From Streptomyces massasporeus (GTDB lineage: Bacteria > Actinomycetota > Actinomycetes > Streptomycetales > Streptomycetaceae), in assembly GCF_014648995.1 (NCBI RefSeq), contig NZ_BMSE01000001.1:992001-1056000 (forward strand): DNA of 64,000 bases, in the 5' to 3' direction. Position numbers and translations under genes: made by a program. This document shows, piece after piece, positions 1-8,384 of this stretch (positions within the stretch are counted from its first letter, which is position 1; each line of letters starts with the position of its first letter). The notes under the pieces are model-generated. The model was not told the origin of the DNA, ran no database searches, and saw nothing but the letters and a program-made list of their open reading frames with translations.

Positions 1-341
1 GCGCTGTCCCCGCCCGGTGCCATGGCGGCCGCGTGGTCCGCTCCCGGCCGGGACGGCCGGGCCATGCCGCGCAGCACGTAGGCCAGGGCTCCCAGGATCA
101 CGGCGGTGATCAGCGCGGCCGCCCAGTCGGGCAGGCCGAGGGCGAGAGCCAGTCCCACGGCGAGCGCGAGGGCCGCGCCCGCGTACAGGGCGAGCGCGCC
201 GGACGCGGCGTACAGCGCGGCCTTGCGGCGCTGCTTGCGCGTCTGCTCGCGCAGTTCGTCCCGCACGGTCTCGCGCGCCACCTGTGCCAGCTCGTCGACG
301 AGATGCTTGTCCAGATGCTCCAGGTGATCCAACGGCTTCAT
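1..341 (-). CDS. phage holin family protein (actinobacterial holin-X type), C-terminus outside window
   Basis: Reading leftwards from the ATG at 339-341 gives a protein starting MKPLDHLEHLDKHLVDELAQ. An amphipathic, charged N-terminal helix of about 40 residues is followed by two hydrophobic segments (roughly residues 43-65 and 70-90, Ala/Leu rich). This layout fits the DUF1469/holin-X family of small actinobacterial membrane proteins. These are usually housekeeping proteins despite the phage name, and their function is unknown. No stop is reached before base 1, so the gene is partial. It diverges from the VOC gene; the 48 bp between them must carry both promoters. Family assignment is from topology and general resemblance. 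Confidence 0.7.
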   Translation of the reverse strand, partial: MKPLDHLEHLDKHLVDELAQVARETVRDELREQTRKQRRKAALYAASGALALYAGAALALAVGLALALGLPDWAAALITAVILGALAYVLRGMARPSRPGADHAAAMAPGGDS

Positions 342-389
342 GCCCGGCCGGGTACCCTCACCCCCGTGCGCGTAACTAGGCTCGGTGGC

Positions 390-737
390 ATGGAGATTCT
401 GGGTGCCACACTGCGCGTCTGCGTCGACGACCTCGAGACCGCGATCCCCTTCTACGAGCGGCTGGCGGGCGGCAGCGCCCAGCGCTTCGAGCGGGGAGGT
501 GTCCAGGTGGCGGCGATCGGCTGCTTCCTGCTGATGAGCGGTCCCCCGGCCGAACTCGAGGTACTGCGCAAGGTCGCCGCGACGATCGCCGTGACGGACG
601 TCGAGGAGACCCACAAGGTGCTGACCGAACTGGGGGCCCACATCGTGGCGGGCCCGATCGCCTCACCGGCGGGCCGCAACCTGATCGCCCTGCATCCGGA
701 CGGCTCGATCTACGAGTACGTGGACCGCCAGGCGTAG
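390..737 (+). CDS. VOC/glyoxalase-like domain protein
   Basis: A 115-residue protein beginning MEILGATLRVCVDDLE and ending DGSIYEYVDRQA. It has the VOC (glyoxalase/bleomycin resistance) pattern: two beta-alpha-beta-beta-beta modules, with an FYERLAGG-type helix in the first and a 'LIALHPDGSIYEY' strand in the second. This is one VOC domain, so it probably works as a dimer. The ATG at 390 was preferred to longer in-frame starts because the upstream translation is low-complexity and overlaps the divergent holin gene. The metal ligands cannot be assigned confidently and the substrate is unknown. It ends 16 bp before the convergent acetyltransferase. Confidence 0.85.
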   Translation: MEILGATLRVCVDDLETAIPFYERLAGGSAQRFERGGVQVAAIGCFLLMSGPPAELEVLRKVAATIAVTDVEETHKVLTELGAHIVAGPIASPAGRNLIALHPDGSIYEYVDRQA

Positions 738-753
738 GTGTCGCCGCCGGGGC

Positions 754-1314
754 TCAGTGCCGGCCCGGCGGGGTGATCATCTCGGTGGTGATCGCCCAGC
801 GTTCGTGGTCGCGCCAGGCCCCGTCGACGAAGAGCATCTTCGGCGAGAAGCCCTCCAGACGGAACCCGCAGGCGCGGGCCAGGGCGACCGACGCGGCGTT
901 CCCCGGCTGGACGTTGATCTCCAGCCGGTGCAGCCGCATCGGGCCGAACGCGTAACCCACGACGAGGTCCAGCCCTTCGCGCATCAGCCCCCGCCCGGCG
1001 GCGTGCGCGAAGGCCCCGTAGCCCAGGGCGCCGGACTGGAAGCCGCCCTCGACGATGTTGTTGATGTTGATGAACCCGCCGATGGCCCCGTCGCCCTTCT
1101 CGCAGACCAGGAAGCCGGCCTTGGAGGGGTCCACGATCAGCCGGCCCGCGTAGGCGGTGTAGGCCTGCGCCGTGGTGGGCGGGAAGAGCCACGGCTGGTG
1201 CAGGTCCTTGCTCTCCCGGGCGCGGGCGGTGAACTCGGCACCGTCCTCATAGGTGAAGTGGCGTATCCCCACCCGGGGGCCTTCGGCGAGGTGGCGGGAT
1301 GCGTGGTGCGGCAC
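754..1314 (-). CDS. GNAT family N-acetyltransferase (RimJ/RimL type)
   Basis: 186 residues from a GTG at 1314. An alternative GTG 14 codons in, before 'GIRHFTYED', is also plausible because ribosome sites are weak for both. The acetyl-CoA loop (AAGRGLMREGL) is followed by the strand-helix 'MRLHRLEINVQPGNAASVAL' and 'ACGFRLEGF', the signature of the RimJ/RimL branch that acetylates protein N-termini or small amines. The substrate cannot be inferred. It converges on the VOC gene and lies 45 bp upstream of the end of the S15 peptidase gene, apparently a single transcription unit. Confidence 0.85.
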   Translation of the reverse strand: MPHHASRHLAEGPRVGIRHFTYEDGAEFTARARESKDLHQPWLFPPTTAQAYTAYAGRLIVDPSKAGFLVCEKGDGAIGGFININNIVEGGFQSGALGYGAFAHAAGRGLMREGLDLVVGYAFGPMRLHRLEINVQPGNAASVALARACGFRLEGFSPKMLFVDGAWRDHERWAITTEMITPPGRH

Positions 1315-1358
1315 CCCGCCACAGTAACCGCGCTGCCGGTGTGTCCCCAGTCGGGGCG

Positions 1359-3140
1359 TCAGGAGCCGGCGACCGGCAGCCGGAGCACTCCGGTGTCGCG
1401 CGGCCCGCTGACCACGGTCACCGGCTTGATCCCCCGGTTGCCGAAGTACGCGTCGTCGCTGGCGGCGATCACGAACCGCAGCCGGTGCCCGGTCTCGTAC
1501 CGGTGCACGATGCCGGGCAGGGTGACGGTGAAGCTCTTGGTGACGTCCGGGACGCGCACCGGGGCGACCAGGCGGCGCACCAGGGTGCGGGTGCCGTCGG
1601 GGGCGACGTCGTAGAGCTTGGCGAACAGGACGAGCTTGTCGGCCGCGTCGGCGGAGTTCTGGGTGCGCTCGGCCTTCGGGGAGACGACCTTGAGCGTGGC
1701 CCGGGGTGCGCCGACGACGTCGAGTGGTTGCTTGAGCGGCGCGCTCGTCCAGTCGAGGTGAGTGCCCTTGGTGTCGCGCGGCGGTGTGTCCGGCAGGCCG
1801 ATGAGTCCGGAGAGGGAGCCCTCCGAATGGCTCGTGGGGGTCAGCCAGTTGGTGTAGACGCGGCTGCCGCGGGCCACGTCGCCCCGGTGGTCCACGAGTT
1901 TCCCGTCACCGGACAGATACAGGGTGCGGCCGATGGCGGGGAGGCGGCTCGCGGTGGCGTAGGTGCGGTCGGGGTCGGTGATCCAGTCGCGGTGGTAGGC
2001 GAAGGCCGGTCCGGTGTCGGCGTGGGTCTGCCTGCGCAGATGGCGGTCGAACCACGCGAGGACGCGCCGGCCGACGTAGCTGGTCTCCAGGTTGCCCTGG
2101 GAGAGGTCGAGTTCACCAGTGGCCGGGCCGGTGAGGCCGCCGCTGTGGCCCCAGGACTGCCAGATCATCTTGACGGACGTACCCTGGGCCTTGAGCGTCC
2201 GGTACGTCGCCGTGGCCTCGTTGAGGTTGAACAGGGTGTCGGCCTGCCCCTGGACCAGCAGGGTGGGCGTGCGGACACGGTGGAGGTACGACACCGGGGA
2301 GACGCGGTGCGCGTAGGCCAGCAGCTCGGCGGTCCGGGCAGCCGGGTAGCTCCCGGAGTTGAGGGTGTGGACGGTCCGGCAGGCCTCGGTGACGAAGTGC
2401 AGGCAGGCCAGGGAGTTGATGCGGGACGGGTCGAGGCTCGGCTTCAGCAGCGGCTGGCCCTCGCCGATGAGGTAGAAGCCGTTCGTCCACTGCCATTTGA
2501 AGACGCCCGGGACACCGCCGCTGCCGACGGCGTTGTTGGGGTCGAGCGAGTACGCCAGGTCGTTCCAGGTGATCATCGGGACGAGCGCGTCGAGGCGGTC
2601 GTCGACGGCGGCGGTGGCGAGCTGGACGGCGCCGCCGTAGGAGCCGCCGATCATGCCGACGCGCGGGTCGCCCGGTGCGTCACGGGTGACGAAGTCCGCG
2701 GTGGTGCCGTCGTCGGCGGAGCGGGTGCCCCCCAGGAAGTCGACCAGTCGCGAGGCGGCGGCACCGTCGATGTCCGGGTCGTCGAGGGAGACGAGGCAGC
2801 CGCTGCGGCCGAAGCCGAGCCCGGAGTAGACGAGCGAGACGTAGCCGCGCTGAGCGAAGGCCTTGCCGATGGTGTCGGTCGAGCCGTCCGCCTTGCTGCC
2901 ACCGAAGCCGTTCGTGCCGAGCACGGCGGGCGCCGGATGGTCGCGGTCCACGCCGCTGGGACGGTACAGGTCGGCGTCGACCGTGCAGGCGCGGCCGCCC
3001 GCCCGCACGGTGAACGTCAGCGGCGTGACGGTGTAGGCGTCGGTGGCGGTCGCGGGTGGGGTGAGGGTGAGGGGCACGGCCAGGGCGGCGCCCAGAGCGA
3101 GAGCGAGGAGTGCGCGGGTTCTGGGCACGCGTCGGGACAC
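1359..3140 (-). CDS. secreted S15/CocE-family alpha/beta hydrolase (X-Pro dipeptidyl-peptidase-like)
   Basis: 593 residues from a GTG at 3140, chosen because GGAGGT sits 4 bases upstream. Translation then begins with a Sec signal peptide (VSRRVPRTRALLALALG, cleavage after about PPATA). The alpha/beta hydrolase core carries the nucleophile elbow GGSYGG, a later 'VQGQADTLF' (acid) and 'WGHSGG' (His). The last ~200 residues form the jelly-roll beta domain of S15/CocE enzymes ('GHRLRFVIAASDD'). Substrates in the family are X-Pro peptides or acyl esters; which applies here is unknown. It lies downstream of the S66 carboxypeptidase gene but has its own 130-bp upstream region with a perfect palindrome. 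Confidence 0.88.
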   Translation of the reverse strand: MSRRVPRTRALLALALGAALAVPLTLTPPATATDAYTVTPLTFTVRAGGRACTVDADLYRPSGVDRDHPAPAVLGTNGFGGSKADGSTDTIGKAFAQRGYVSLVYSGLGFGRSGCLVSLDDPDIDGAAASRLVDFLGGTRSADDGTTADFVTRDAPGDPRVGMIGGSYGGAVQLATAAVDDRLDALVPMITWNDLAYSLDPNNAVGSGGVPGVFKWQWTNGFYLIGEGQPLLKPSLDPSRINSLACLHFVTEACRTVHTLNSGSYPAARTAELLAYAHRVSPVSYLHRVRTPTLLVQGQADTLFNLNEATATYRTLKAQGTSVKMIWQSWGHSGGLTGPATGELDLSQGNLETSYVGRRVLAWFDRHLRRQTHADTGPAFAYHRDWITDPDRTYATASRLPAIGRTLYLSGDGKLVDHRGDVARGSRVYTNWLTPTSHSEGSLSGLIGLPDTPPRDTKGTHLDWTSAPLKQPLDVVGAPRATLKVVSPKAERTQNSADAADKLVLFAKLYDVAPDGTRTLVRRLVAPVRVPDVTKSFTVTLPGIVHRYETGHRLRFVIAASDDAYFGNRGIKPVTVVSGPRDTGVLRLPVAGS

Positions 3141-3204
3141 ACGGACCTCCACGGTGAGGGCAACCCGGATACCGACCAGTAGGTACCGGCTGGTTGTCAT
3201 GGTG

Positions 3205-3216
3205 TGACACGTGTCA
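3205..3216. promoter_or_regulatory. perfect 12-bp palindrome upstream of the S15 hydrolase gene
   Basis: TGACACGTGTCA, 65 bp before the GTG of the secreted hydrolase. Read on the minus strand, the sequence TTGACA overlaps its edge and could serve as a -35 element, though no good -10 is obvious. This is a likely operator. It shares the half-site TGACAC/GTGTCA with the palindrome in the ccr promoter (23969-23983), which has three central bases instead of none. Confidence 0.45.
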
Positions 3217-3272
3217 AGAGCGGTCAATCACCGAAACGAGGGTTTCTTGACAGGATTTCAGTAGCGGGCCGC

Positions 3273-4205
3273 TCAGCTCAGGGCCGGTTCGTCCAGCCTC
3301 AACGTGCCTGTATCGGCGTCCAGTTCGGCCCCGACCCCGAGAGGCATGGTCAGCGCGCCCTCGCCGTGCCCGAACCCGAACTCCTCCACGACCGGGACGC
3401 CCAGGCCGCCGAGCCGGTCGGCGAGGACCGTACGCAACTCCGAGTACGGGCCGCACCCCGCCCAGGACCCGAGGACGATCCCGGCGACCCCGTCGAGCCA
3501 GCCGGTGCGCAGGAGTTGGGTGAGGTACCGGTCCAGGCGGTACGGGCTCTCGCCGATGTCCTCCACCAGCAACAGCCCGCCCCGCGCCCCGGGGTGGGCG
3601 TGCGGGGTGCCGAGGTCGCTCGCGAGCAGGCTGAGGCAGCCGCCCAGGGTGACGCCCCGGACGCGGCCGGGGACCAGAGCGGTGCCGCCCGGGGGCACGG
3701 CCGTGACGGTCCGCACGGACTCCGGCTCGAAAAGGGTGGCCCGCAGGTGCTCCTGGGCGCGGGCGTTCTTGAGGAAGTCGACGCCGGCGGCCGCGGGCCC
3801 GTACAGGGTGACCAGGCCCAGGCGGGTGGCGAAGGCCTGGTGCAGGACGGTGACGTCGCTGAACCCGGCGAACACCTTCGGGCCCGCCGCCCGCATCGCC
3901 GCCCAGTCGAGCAGGTCGACCATGCGCTGCGCCCCGTAGCCGCCCCGGGCGCACAGCACGGCGGCGACGGACGGATCGCACCAGGCGTTCTGGAGGTCGG
4001 CGGCGCGCTGCTCGTCCGTGCCGGCGAGGTAGTCCAATTCCCCGTGTCTGCCCAGCACATGGGGTGTCACCACGGGGTCGAGGTCCCAGCCGCGCAGGAT
4101 GTCGAGCCCGGCCTGGAGCCGCTCCTCGGGCACCGGCCCGCTGGGCGCGACGACGGCGATGCGGGCGCCGGGGGCGAGCCGGGGAGGTCGGACGAGCTGG
4201 TTCAC
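3273..4205 (-). CDS. LD-carboxypeptidase, peptidase family S66
   Basis: 310 residues from a GTG at 4205 that overlaps the stop of the upstream S9 peptidase by 4 bases (GTGA), indicating translational coupling. The N-terminus 'RLAPGARIAVVAPSGPV' and the nucleophile block 'LCARGGYGAQRMVDLLD' with 'FAGFSDVTVLH' are typical of S66 murein tetrapeptide carboxypeptidases. These cut the L-Lys/DAP-D-Ala bond in cytoplasmic muropeptide recycling. The C-terminal half has 'LVEDIGESPYRLDRYLTQLL', with the conserved glutamate, and 'FGHGEGALTMPLG', with the His. Relatives also degrade microcin C-like antibiotics. It is the last gene of a four-peptidase run, so muropeptide or D-residue peptide breakdown is the simplest reading. 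Confidence 0.9.
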   Translation of the reverse strand: MNQLVRPPRLAPGARIAVVAPSGPVPEERLQAGLDILRGWDLDPVVTPHVLGRHGELDYLAGTDEQRAADLQNAWCDPSVAAVLCARGGYGAQRMVDLLDWAAMRAAGPKVFAGFSDVTVLHQAFATRLGLVTLYGPAAAGVDFLKNARAQEHLRATLFEPESVRTVTAVPPGGTALVPGRVRGVTLGGCLSLLASDLGTPHAHPGARGGLLLVEDIGESPYRLDRYLTQLLRTGWLDGVAGIVLGSWAGCGPYSELRTVLADRLGGLGVPVVEEFGFGHGEGALTMPLGVGAELDADTGTLRLDEPALS

Positions 4206-6166
4206 TTGCTGAGCTCCAGAGTGGGGGTGCGGGGCGGGTCCAGGCGGAACACCTGGGCGTAGAGGGAGAGTTCGGCCTCCAGGGCGCGCACCATGGTCTC
4301 CGCCCTGCGGAACCCGTGCCCCTCCCCCTCGAAGGCGAGATACGCGTGCGGCACCTTCCGGCCCTCCAGCCGGGCCAGGAACCGCTCGCACTGGACGGGC
4401 GGGCAGATCACGTCGTCGAGGCCCTGGAGCAGCAGGAACGGCACGGTGAGGCGGTCGGCGTGGGCGGCGGGCGAGCGTTCCGCGTACCGGGCGGGCACCT
4501 CGGCGAGCGGCCCGATGAGGCCCTCCAGATACCGCGACTCGAAGTCGTGGGTCTCCCCCGTGCCCCAGCCGGCCAGGTCCAGGATCGGGTACTTGATGGT
4601 GCCGCAGGCGTAAACGTCGGTGGTGGTGAGCGAGGCGGCGGCGGTCCAGCCGCCCGCGCTGCCGCCCCGGACGGCGAGCCGGCCGCGGTCGGCCGTGCCC
4701 TCGTCGGCGAGGGCCAGGGCGACGGCGGCGCAGTCCTCGACGTCGACCACGCCCCACTGCTCGCGCAGCCGCTCGCGGTAGGGGCGGCCGTACCCCGTGG
4801 AGCCGCCGTAGTTCACTTCGGCGACGCCGATGCCGCGCGAGGTGAAGTAGGCGATCTCCAGGTCGAGCACGAGCGGCGCGCGGCCGGTGGGCCCGCCGTG
4901 CGCCCAGACGACGTAGGGCGGCAGCTCGTCGCCGGGCGCGACGCAGCCGGGGTGGTGCGGCGGATAGATGTGGGCGTGGATGTCGCGCCCGTCGGGGCCG
5001 GTGAAGGTGCGGATCTGCGGCTCGGGGTAGTACGCGGGATCGACGGCGTCGTCGTGCTCGGCGCCGACCACACGGGCCCGGCCGGTGCGGGCGTCCAGCT
5101 CGACGACCTCGTAGGCGCTGCGCGGGCTGGCGCCCACGGCCACGACCCGTTCGCCGTGGGCGGCGAGGGTGGGGGCGAACTCGGTCCAGGGTCCGGCCGC
5201 GTCGACGACCTCGCCCGTCTCGGGATCGAGTACGCCGAGGGCGGTGGCGCCCCGGCCGTGCACGACGGCGATCAGACCGCTCTCCAGCGGCGTGAACCAT
5301 CGCGAACCCAGCTTCCACAAGGCTCCGCCGAACTCCTCCTCGCGCGGGCACACCGGTTCCCCGTCGAGGTAGAGGTTCCACCAGCCGGTGCGGTCGCTCG
5401 CGTGCAGCAGGCGGCCGTCGTGGGTCCAGTCGGCCTGGGCGATGGCCTCGCCGGGCCCGCCGGCCACGGTCCGGGCGTCGCGCAGGGTGCCCTCGGGGGT
5501 GAGGTCGGCGAGGAGCAGTTCGGTGCCGTCCCACGGCATGCGGGGATGGTCCCAGGCGAGCCAGGCGGCCCGCCGTCCGTCGGGCGAGAGCTTCGGTCCG
5601 GTCACGAACCGGTGCCGCCCGTCGGTGAGCTCCCGTACGGCGTCCCGGTCCTCGGCGGCGGATCCGTCCAGCGGGACGGCGGCCAGGACACGGCGCACGT
5701 CGGTGGGTCCGTCACCGGTGAACTCCTCCAGTACGCACCACACTTCGCCCCGCTCGGGCAGCGGCAGCGGTTCGGCCCAGCGCAGGCCGGCTCCGACGCA
5801 GGACACGGGGGTCAGCGGTCGGGGTTCGCCGCCCGGCGCGCAGCGGTACAGCCGCTGGTCGGTGAAGTTCACGAACACCACCAGCGGACCGGTGTCCCCC
5901 GCGACGGCGGCCCACGGGTGCCCGCCGTACTCGATGACCCGGCTGCGCACGTTCCACGGTGCGGGCAGCAGCGACTCCTCCCTGCCGTCGGCGTGCCGCC
6001 GCACCAGGGTGCGCCGGCCGCCCTCGGCGGGGCGCGGCTCGGTCCACCACACCTCGTCGCCGACGAAGCCCACGTACTCCGGGTGCCCGTCGTGCGCGGC
6101 GGTCAGGGCCGCGTCGATGGGCGAGGGCCACGCCCCGTAGGCCAGCGTCCGCACCGTCTCCCCCAC
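4202..6166 (-). CDS. S9 prolyl oligopeptidase family serine peptidase
   Basis: 654 residues from a GTG at 6166, four bases after the stop of the upstream M20 gene; a GTG at 6154 is an alternative. Residues 1-390 form a WD-like beta-propeller ('SPDGRRAAWLAWDHPRMPWD' blade). The C-terminal alpha/beta hydrolase carries the elbow GGSAGGWTAAA (Ser), 'LLQGLDDVICPP' (Asp) and 'GEGHGFRRAE' (His), a full catalytic triad. No signal peptide, so the enzyme is cytoplasmic. S9 oligopeptidases cut short peptides after Pro or bulky residues, or act as acylaminoacyl peptidases. Its stop overlaps the start of the S66 gene. Confidence 0.92.
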   Translation of the reverse strand: MGETVRTLAYGAWPSPIDAALTAAHDGHPEYVGFVGDEVWWTEPRPAEGGRRTLVRRHADGREESLLPAPWNVRSRVIEYGGHPWAAVAGDTGPLVVFVNFTDQRLYRCAPGGEPRPLTPVSCVGAGLRWAEPLPLPERGEVWCVLEEFTGDGPTDVRRVLAAVPLDGSAAEDRDAVRELTDGRHRFVTGPKLSPDGRRAAWLAWDHPRMPWDGTELLLADLTPEGTLRDARTVAGGPGEAIAQADWTHDGRLLHASDRTGWWNLYLDGEPVCPREEEFGGALWKLGSRWFTPLESGLIAVVHGRGATALGVLDPETGEVVDAAGPWTEFAPTLAAHGERVVAVGASPRSAYEVVELDARTGRARVVGAEHDDAVDPAYYPEPQIRTFTGPDGRDIHAHIYPPHHPGCVAPGDELPPYVVWAHGGPTGRAPLVLDLEIAYFTSRGIGVAEVNYGGSTGYGRPYRERLREQWGVVDVEDCAAVALALADEGTADRGRLAVRGGSAGGWTAAASLTTTDVYACGTIKYPILDLAGWGTGETHDFESRYLEGLIGPLAEVPARYAERSPAAHADRLTVPFLLLQGLDDVICPPVQCERFLARLEGRKVPHAYLAFEGEGHGFRRAETMVRALEAELSLYAQVFRLDPPRTPTLELSK

Positions 6167-6170
6167 TCTC

Positions 6171-7484
6171 CTAGGCCGTCCGCAGGAACCGGTCGAGTAC
6201 GCGGACACCGAAGTGCAGCGCCTCGACCGGTACCCGTTCGTCGACCCCGTGGAACATGGCCGCGTAGTCGTAGCCGTCCGGCAGCTTCAGCGGGGTGAAG
6301 CCGTAGCCGGTGATGCCGAGGCGGGAGAACTGCTTGGCGTCGGTGCCGCCGGACATGCAGAACGGCACCACGTGCCCCTCGGGCGCGAACTCCTCGATGG
6401 CGGCCCGCATGCCCGCGAAGGTCGCCGAGTCCACCGGCGACTCCAGGGCGACCTCGCGGTGGTGGAACTCCCAGTCCACGTCGGGCCCGGTGAGCCGGTC
6501 GAGGGTGCTGCGGAACTCCTCCTCGCCGCCGGGCATGTACCGGCCGTCCACGTGTGCCACGGCCTCGCGCGGAATGACGTTGACCTTGTAACCGGCGTCC
6601 AGCATGGTCGGGTTGGTGCTGTTGCGCAGGGTCGGCTCGACGAGCTTCGCGGCCGGGCCGAGCTTCTCCAGCAGCGCGTCCACGTCGGTGAGGTCGCTCT
6701 CGATGCCGTAGAGCGCGGCGAGTTCGGTCAGGGCGGCGCGCACGGTCGGGGTCAGCCTGAGCGGCCACTCGTGCGCGCCGATCCGCGCGATCGCGCCGGC
6801 GAGGCGGGTCACGGCGTTGTCGCGGTTGACCTTGGAGCCGTGCCCGGCGCGTCCGCGGGCGGTGAGCTTCACCCAGGCGGTGCCGCGTTCCCCGGCCGCG
6901 ATCGGGTAGATCTGCCGCCCGTTGCCGTCGTGGAAGGTGAAGGCGCCCGACTCGCTGATCCCTTCGGTGCAGCCCTCGAACAGGCCGGGGTGCCGGTCGG
7001 CGAGGAACCCGGAGCCGTCCTCGGCGCTGGCCTCCTCGTCGGCGGTGAACGCGATGACGACGTCCCGGCGGGGCCGGACGCCCTGCCGTGCCCAGCCGCG
7101 CACGACGGCCAGGATCATCGCGTCCATGTTCTTCATGTCGACGGCGCCGCGCCCCCAGACGACCCCGTCGCGGATCTCCCCGGAGAACGGGTGCACGCTC
7201 CAGTCGGCGGCCGCCGCGGGCACGACGTCCAGATGCCCGTGGAGCAGGAGCGCCCCGGCCGAGGGGTCGGCGCCCTCGATGCGGGCGACGACGTTGGTCC
7301 GCCCCTCGGTGCGCTCCAGCAGGGTCGGTTCGATCCCGGCGTCGGCGAGCCGGGCGGCGGCGTACTCGGCGGCGGGCCGCTCCCGGCAGTCGCCCCCGCC
7401 CCGGTTGGTGGTGTCGATGCGGATGAGGTCGGACGTGTACGTCACGACCTCGTCCAGCGCCTGCTCGTCCACCTGCTCAGCCAT
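6171..7484 (-). CDS. M20/M25/M40 family zinc metallopeptidase
   Basis: 437 residues from an ATG at 7484 preceded by GGAGGAGC. The start lies inside the tail of the M55 gene (8-base overlap). Zinc-ligand motifs are in order: 'LLLHGHLDVVP' near residue 80, 'GRGAVDMKNMD', 'FTADEEASAEDGSG', and the C-terminal 'MFHGVDERVPVEALHFG'. The dimerisation domain sits in the middle ('ARGRAGHGSKVNRDNAV'). Members are aminoacylases, di/tripeptidases or carboxypeptidases acting on short substrates in the cytoplasm; specificity cannot be told. It is the second gene of the coupled M55-M20-S9-S66 run. Confidence 0.93.
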   Translation of the reverse strand: MAEQVDEQALDEVVTYTSDLIRIDTTNRGGGDCRERPAAEYAAARLADAGIEPTLLERTEGRTNVVARIEGADPSAGALLLHGHLDVVPAAAADWSVHPFSGEIRDGVVWGRGAVDMKNMDAMILAVVRGWARQGVRPRRDVVIAFTADEEASAEDGSGFLADRHPGLFEGCTEGISESGAFTFHDGNGRQIYPIAAGERGTAWVKLTARGRAGHGSKVNRDNAVTRLAGAIARIGAHEWPLRLTPTVRAALTELAALYGIESDLTDVDALLEKLGPAAKLVEPTLRNSTNPTMLDAGYKVNVIPREAVAHVDGRYMPGGEEEFRSTLDRLTGPDVDWEFHHREVALESPVDSATFAGMRAAIEEFAPEGHVVPFCMSGGTDAKQFSRLGITGYGFTPLKLPDGYDYAAMFHGVDERVPVEALHFGVRVLDRFLRTA

Positions 7485-8310
7485 ACTGCTCCTCCACCGC
7501 GGCCGAGACGATCGTGGTGACCGCCTTGAAGGCGCGGATGCCCTCGTACATGGTCCCGCTCGTGTACGCCACCTTCCGCTCCCCGATCCGTTCCACACCC
7601 GGGACGACGGTGGCGGCCATCGCGAGGTGCTCGGCGTCGAACTCGACGGCCACGGTGAACGGGCCGCCGTGCACGGGTTCGTGACGCACCGCCAGTGCGG
7701 CGGCCTCCTTGGCCGCCGCCCGGATGTCGGCCGCGGTGCGACCGGGTGTGCGGCACACGGCCGCGTAGCGCGACACGTGGTCCTTCACCGCGACCTTCAG
7801 CGCCTCGGGTGCGTACCCGAGGGCGTCCTCGCAGGCGACGTCGTCCCCGGTGACCAGCACGACCGGCACGCCGTACTCGGCCGCGACATGGGCGTTGAGC
7901 AGCCCCTCGCTCGCCCGTACGTCGTTCAGCCACACGCCCGTGATCGAGTTGGCGAGGTAGGTGTGCGCGAGGACGCCCTCCATGCCGGCGCCCGCGTGGT
8001 AGCCGACGAACGCGATGCCGTCGATGTCTCCGTGCTGCACGCCCTCGACCATGGACAGCGCCTTGTGCCGGCCGGTGAGCATCTGGGCGCGGTCGTCGAG
8101 CTGCTCCAGCAGCAGGTTGCGCATGGTGGAGTGTGCCTCGTTGATGATCACCTCGTCGGCGCCGCCGTCGTGGAAGCCGAGGACGGCGGCGTTGACGTCG
8201 GAGGTGAACAGCGACCGGCAGCGCTCCCACTGGGAGGCGCCCGGCACCACGTCGTCGGGCCAGGTGACGCCGGTGGCGCCCTCCATGTCGGCGCTGATGA
8301 GGATTCTCAT
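7477..8310 (-). CDS. M55 family D-aminopeptidase (DppA-like)
   Basis: 277 residues from the ATG at 8310, which gives the family's canonical start MRILISADMEGATGV; the zinc ligands Asp8 and Glu10 are in that motif. Further ligand histidines appear in 'GIAFVGYHAGAGMEG' and 'INEAHSTMRN'. DppA of Bacillus subtilis is a self-compartmentalising D-Ala-D-Ala aminopeptidase of stationary phase; M55 homologues hydrolyse D-amino-acid peptides. This copy heads a run with M20, S9 and LD-carboxypeptidase genes, pointing to degradation of D-residue (cell-wall) peptides. No dpp-type transporter is adjacent, unlike the B. subtilis operon. Confidence 0.92.
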   Translation of the reverse strand: MRILISADMEGATGVTWPDDVVPGASQWERCRSLFTSDVNAAVLGFHDGGADEVIINEAHSTMRNLLLEQLDDRAQMLTGRHKALSMVEGVQHGDIDGIAFVGYHAGAGMEGVLAHTYLANSITGVWLNDVRASEGLLNAHVAAEYGVPVVLVTGDDVACEDALGYAPEALKVAVKDHVSRYAAVCRTPGRTAADIRAAAKEAAALAVRHEPVHGGPFTVAVEFDAEHLAMAATVVPGVERIGERKVAYTSGTMYEGIRAFKAVTTIVSAAVEEQYG

Positions 8311-8384
8311 GACGAGCCGTCCAGGGCGGAGATCTTCATGGTTCGTCACGTTACGCGCTGTGGGCGGAACGGGCTACGAGGTGG

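Noticed and set aside
1..341. Prophage edge because of the holin-like gene
   Set aside because: No other phage gene follows; holin-X proteins are common single genes in actinomycete chromosomes.
3273..5534. Very long open frames on both strands (for example 753 codons over 3273-5534, 744 codons over 4064-6298, 1287 codons over 38382-42245)
   Set aside because: They are shadows created by G/C-saturated third positions of the real genes; their translations are Arg/Gly/Val-rich and match no family. The S66 gene is only the last 310 codons of the first one.
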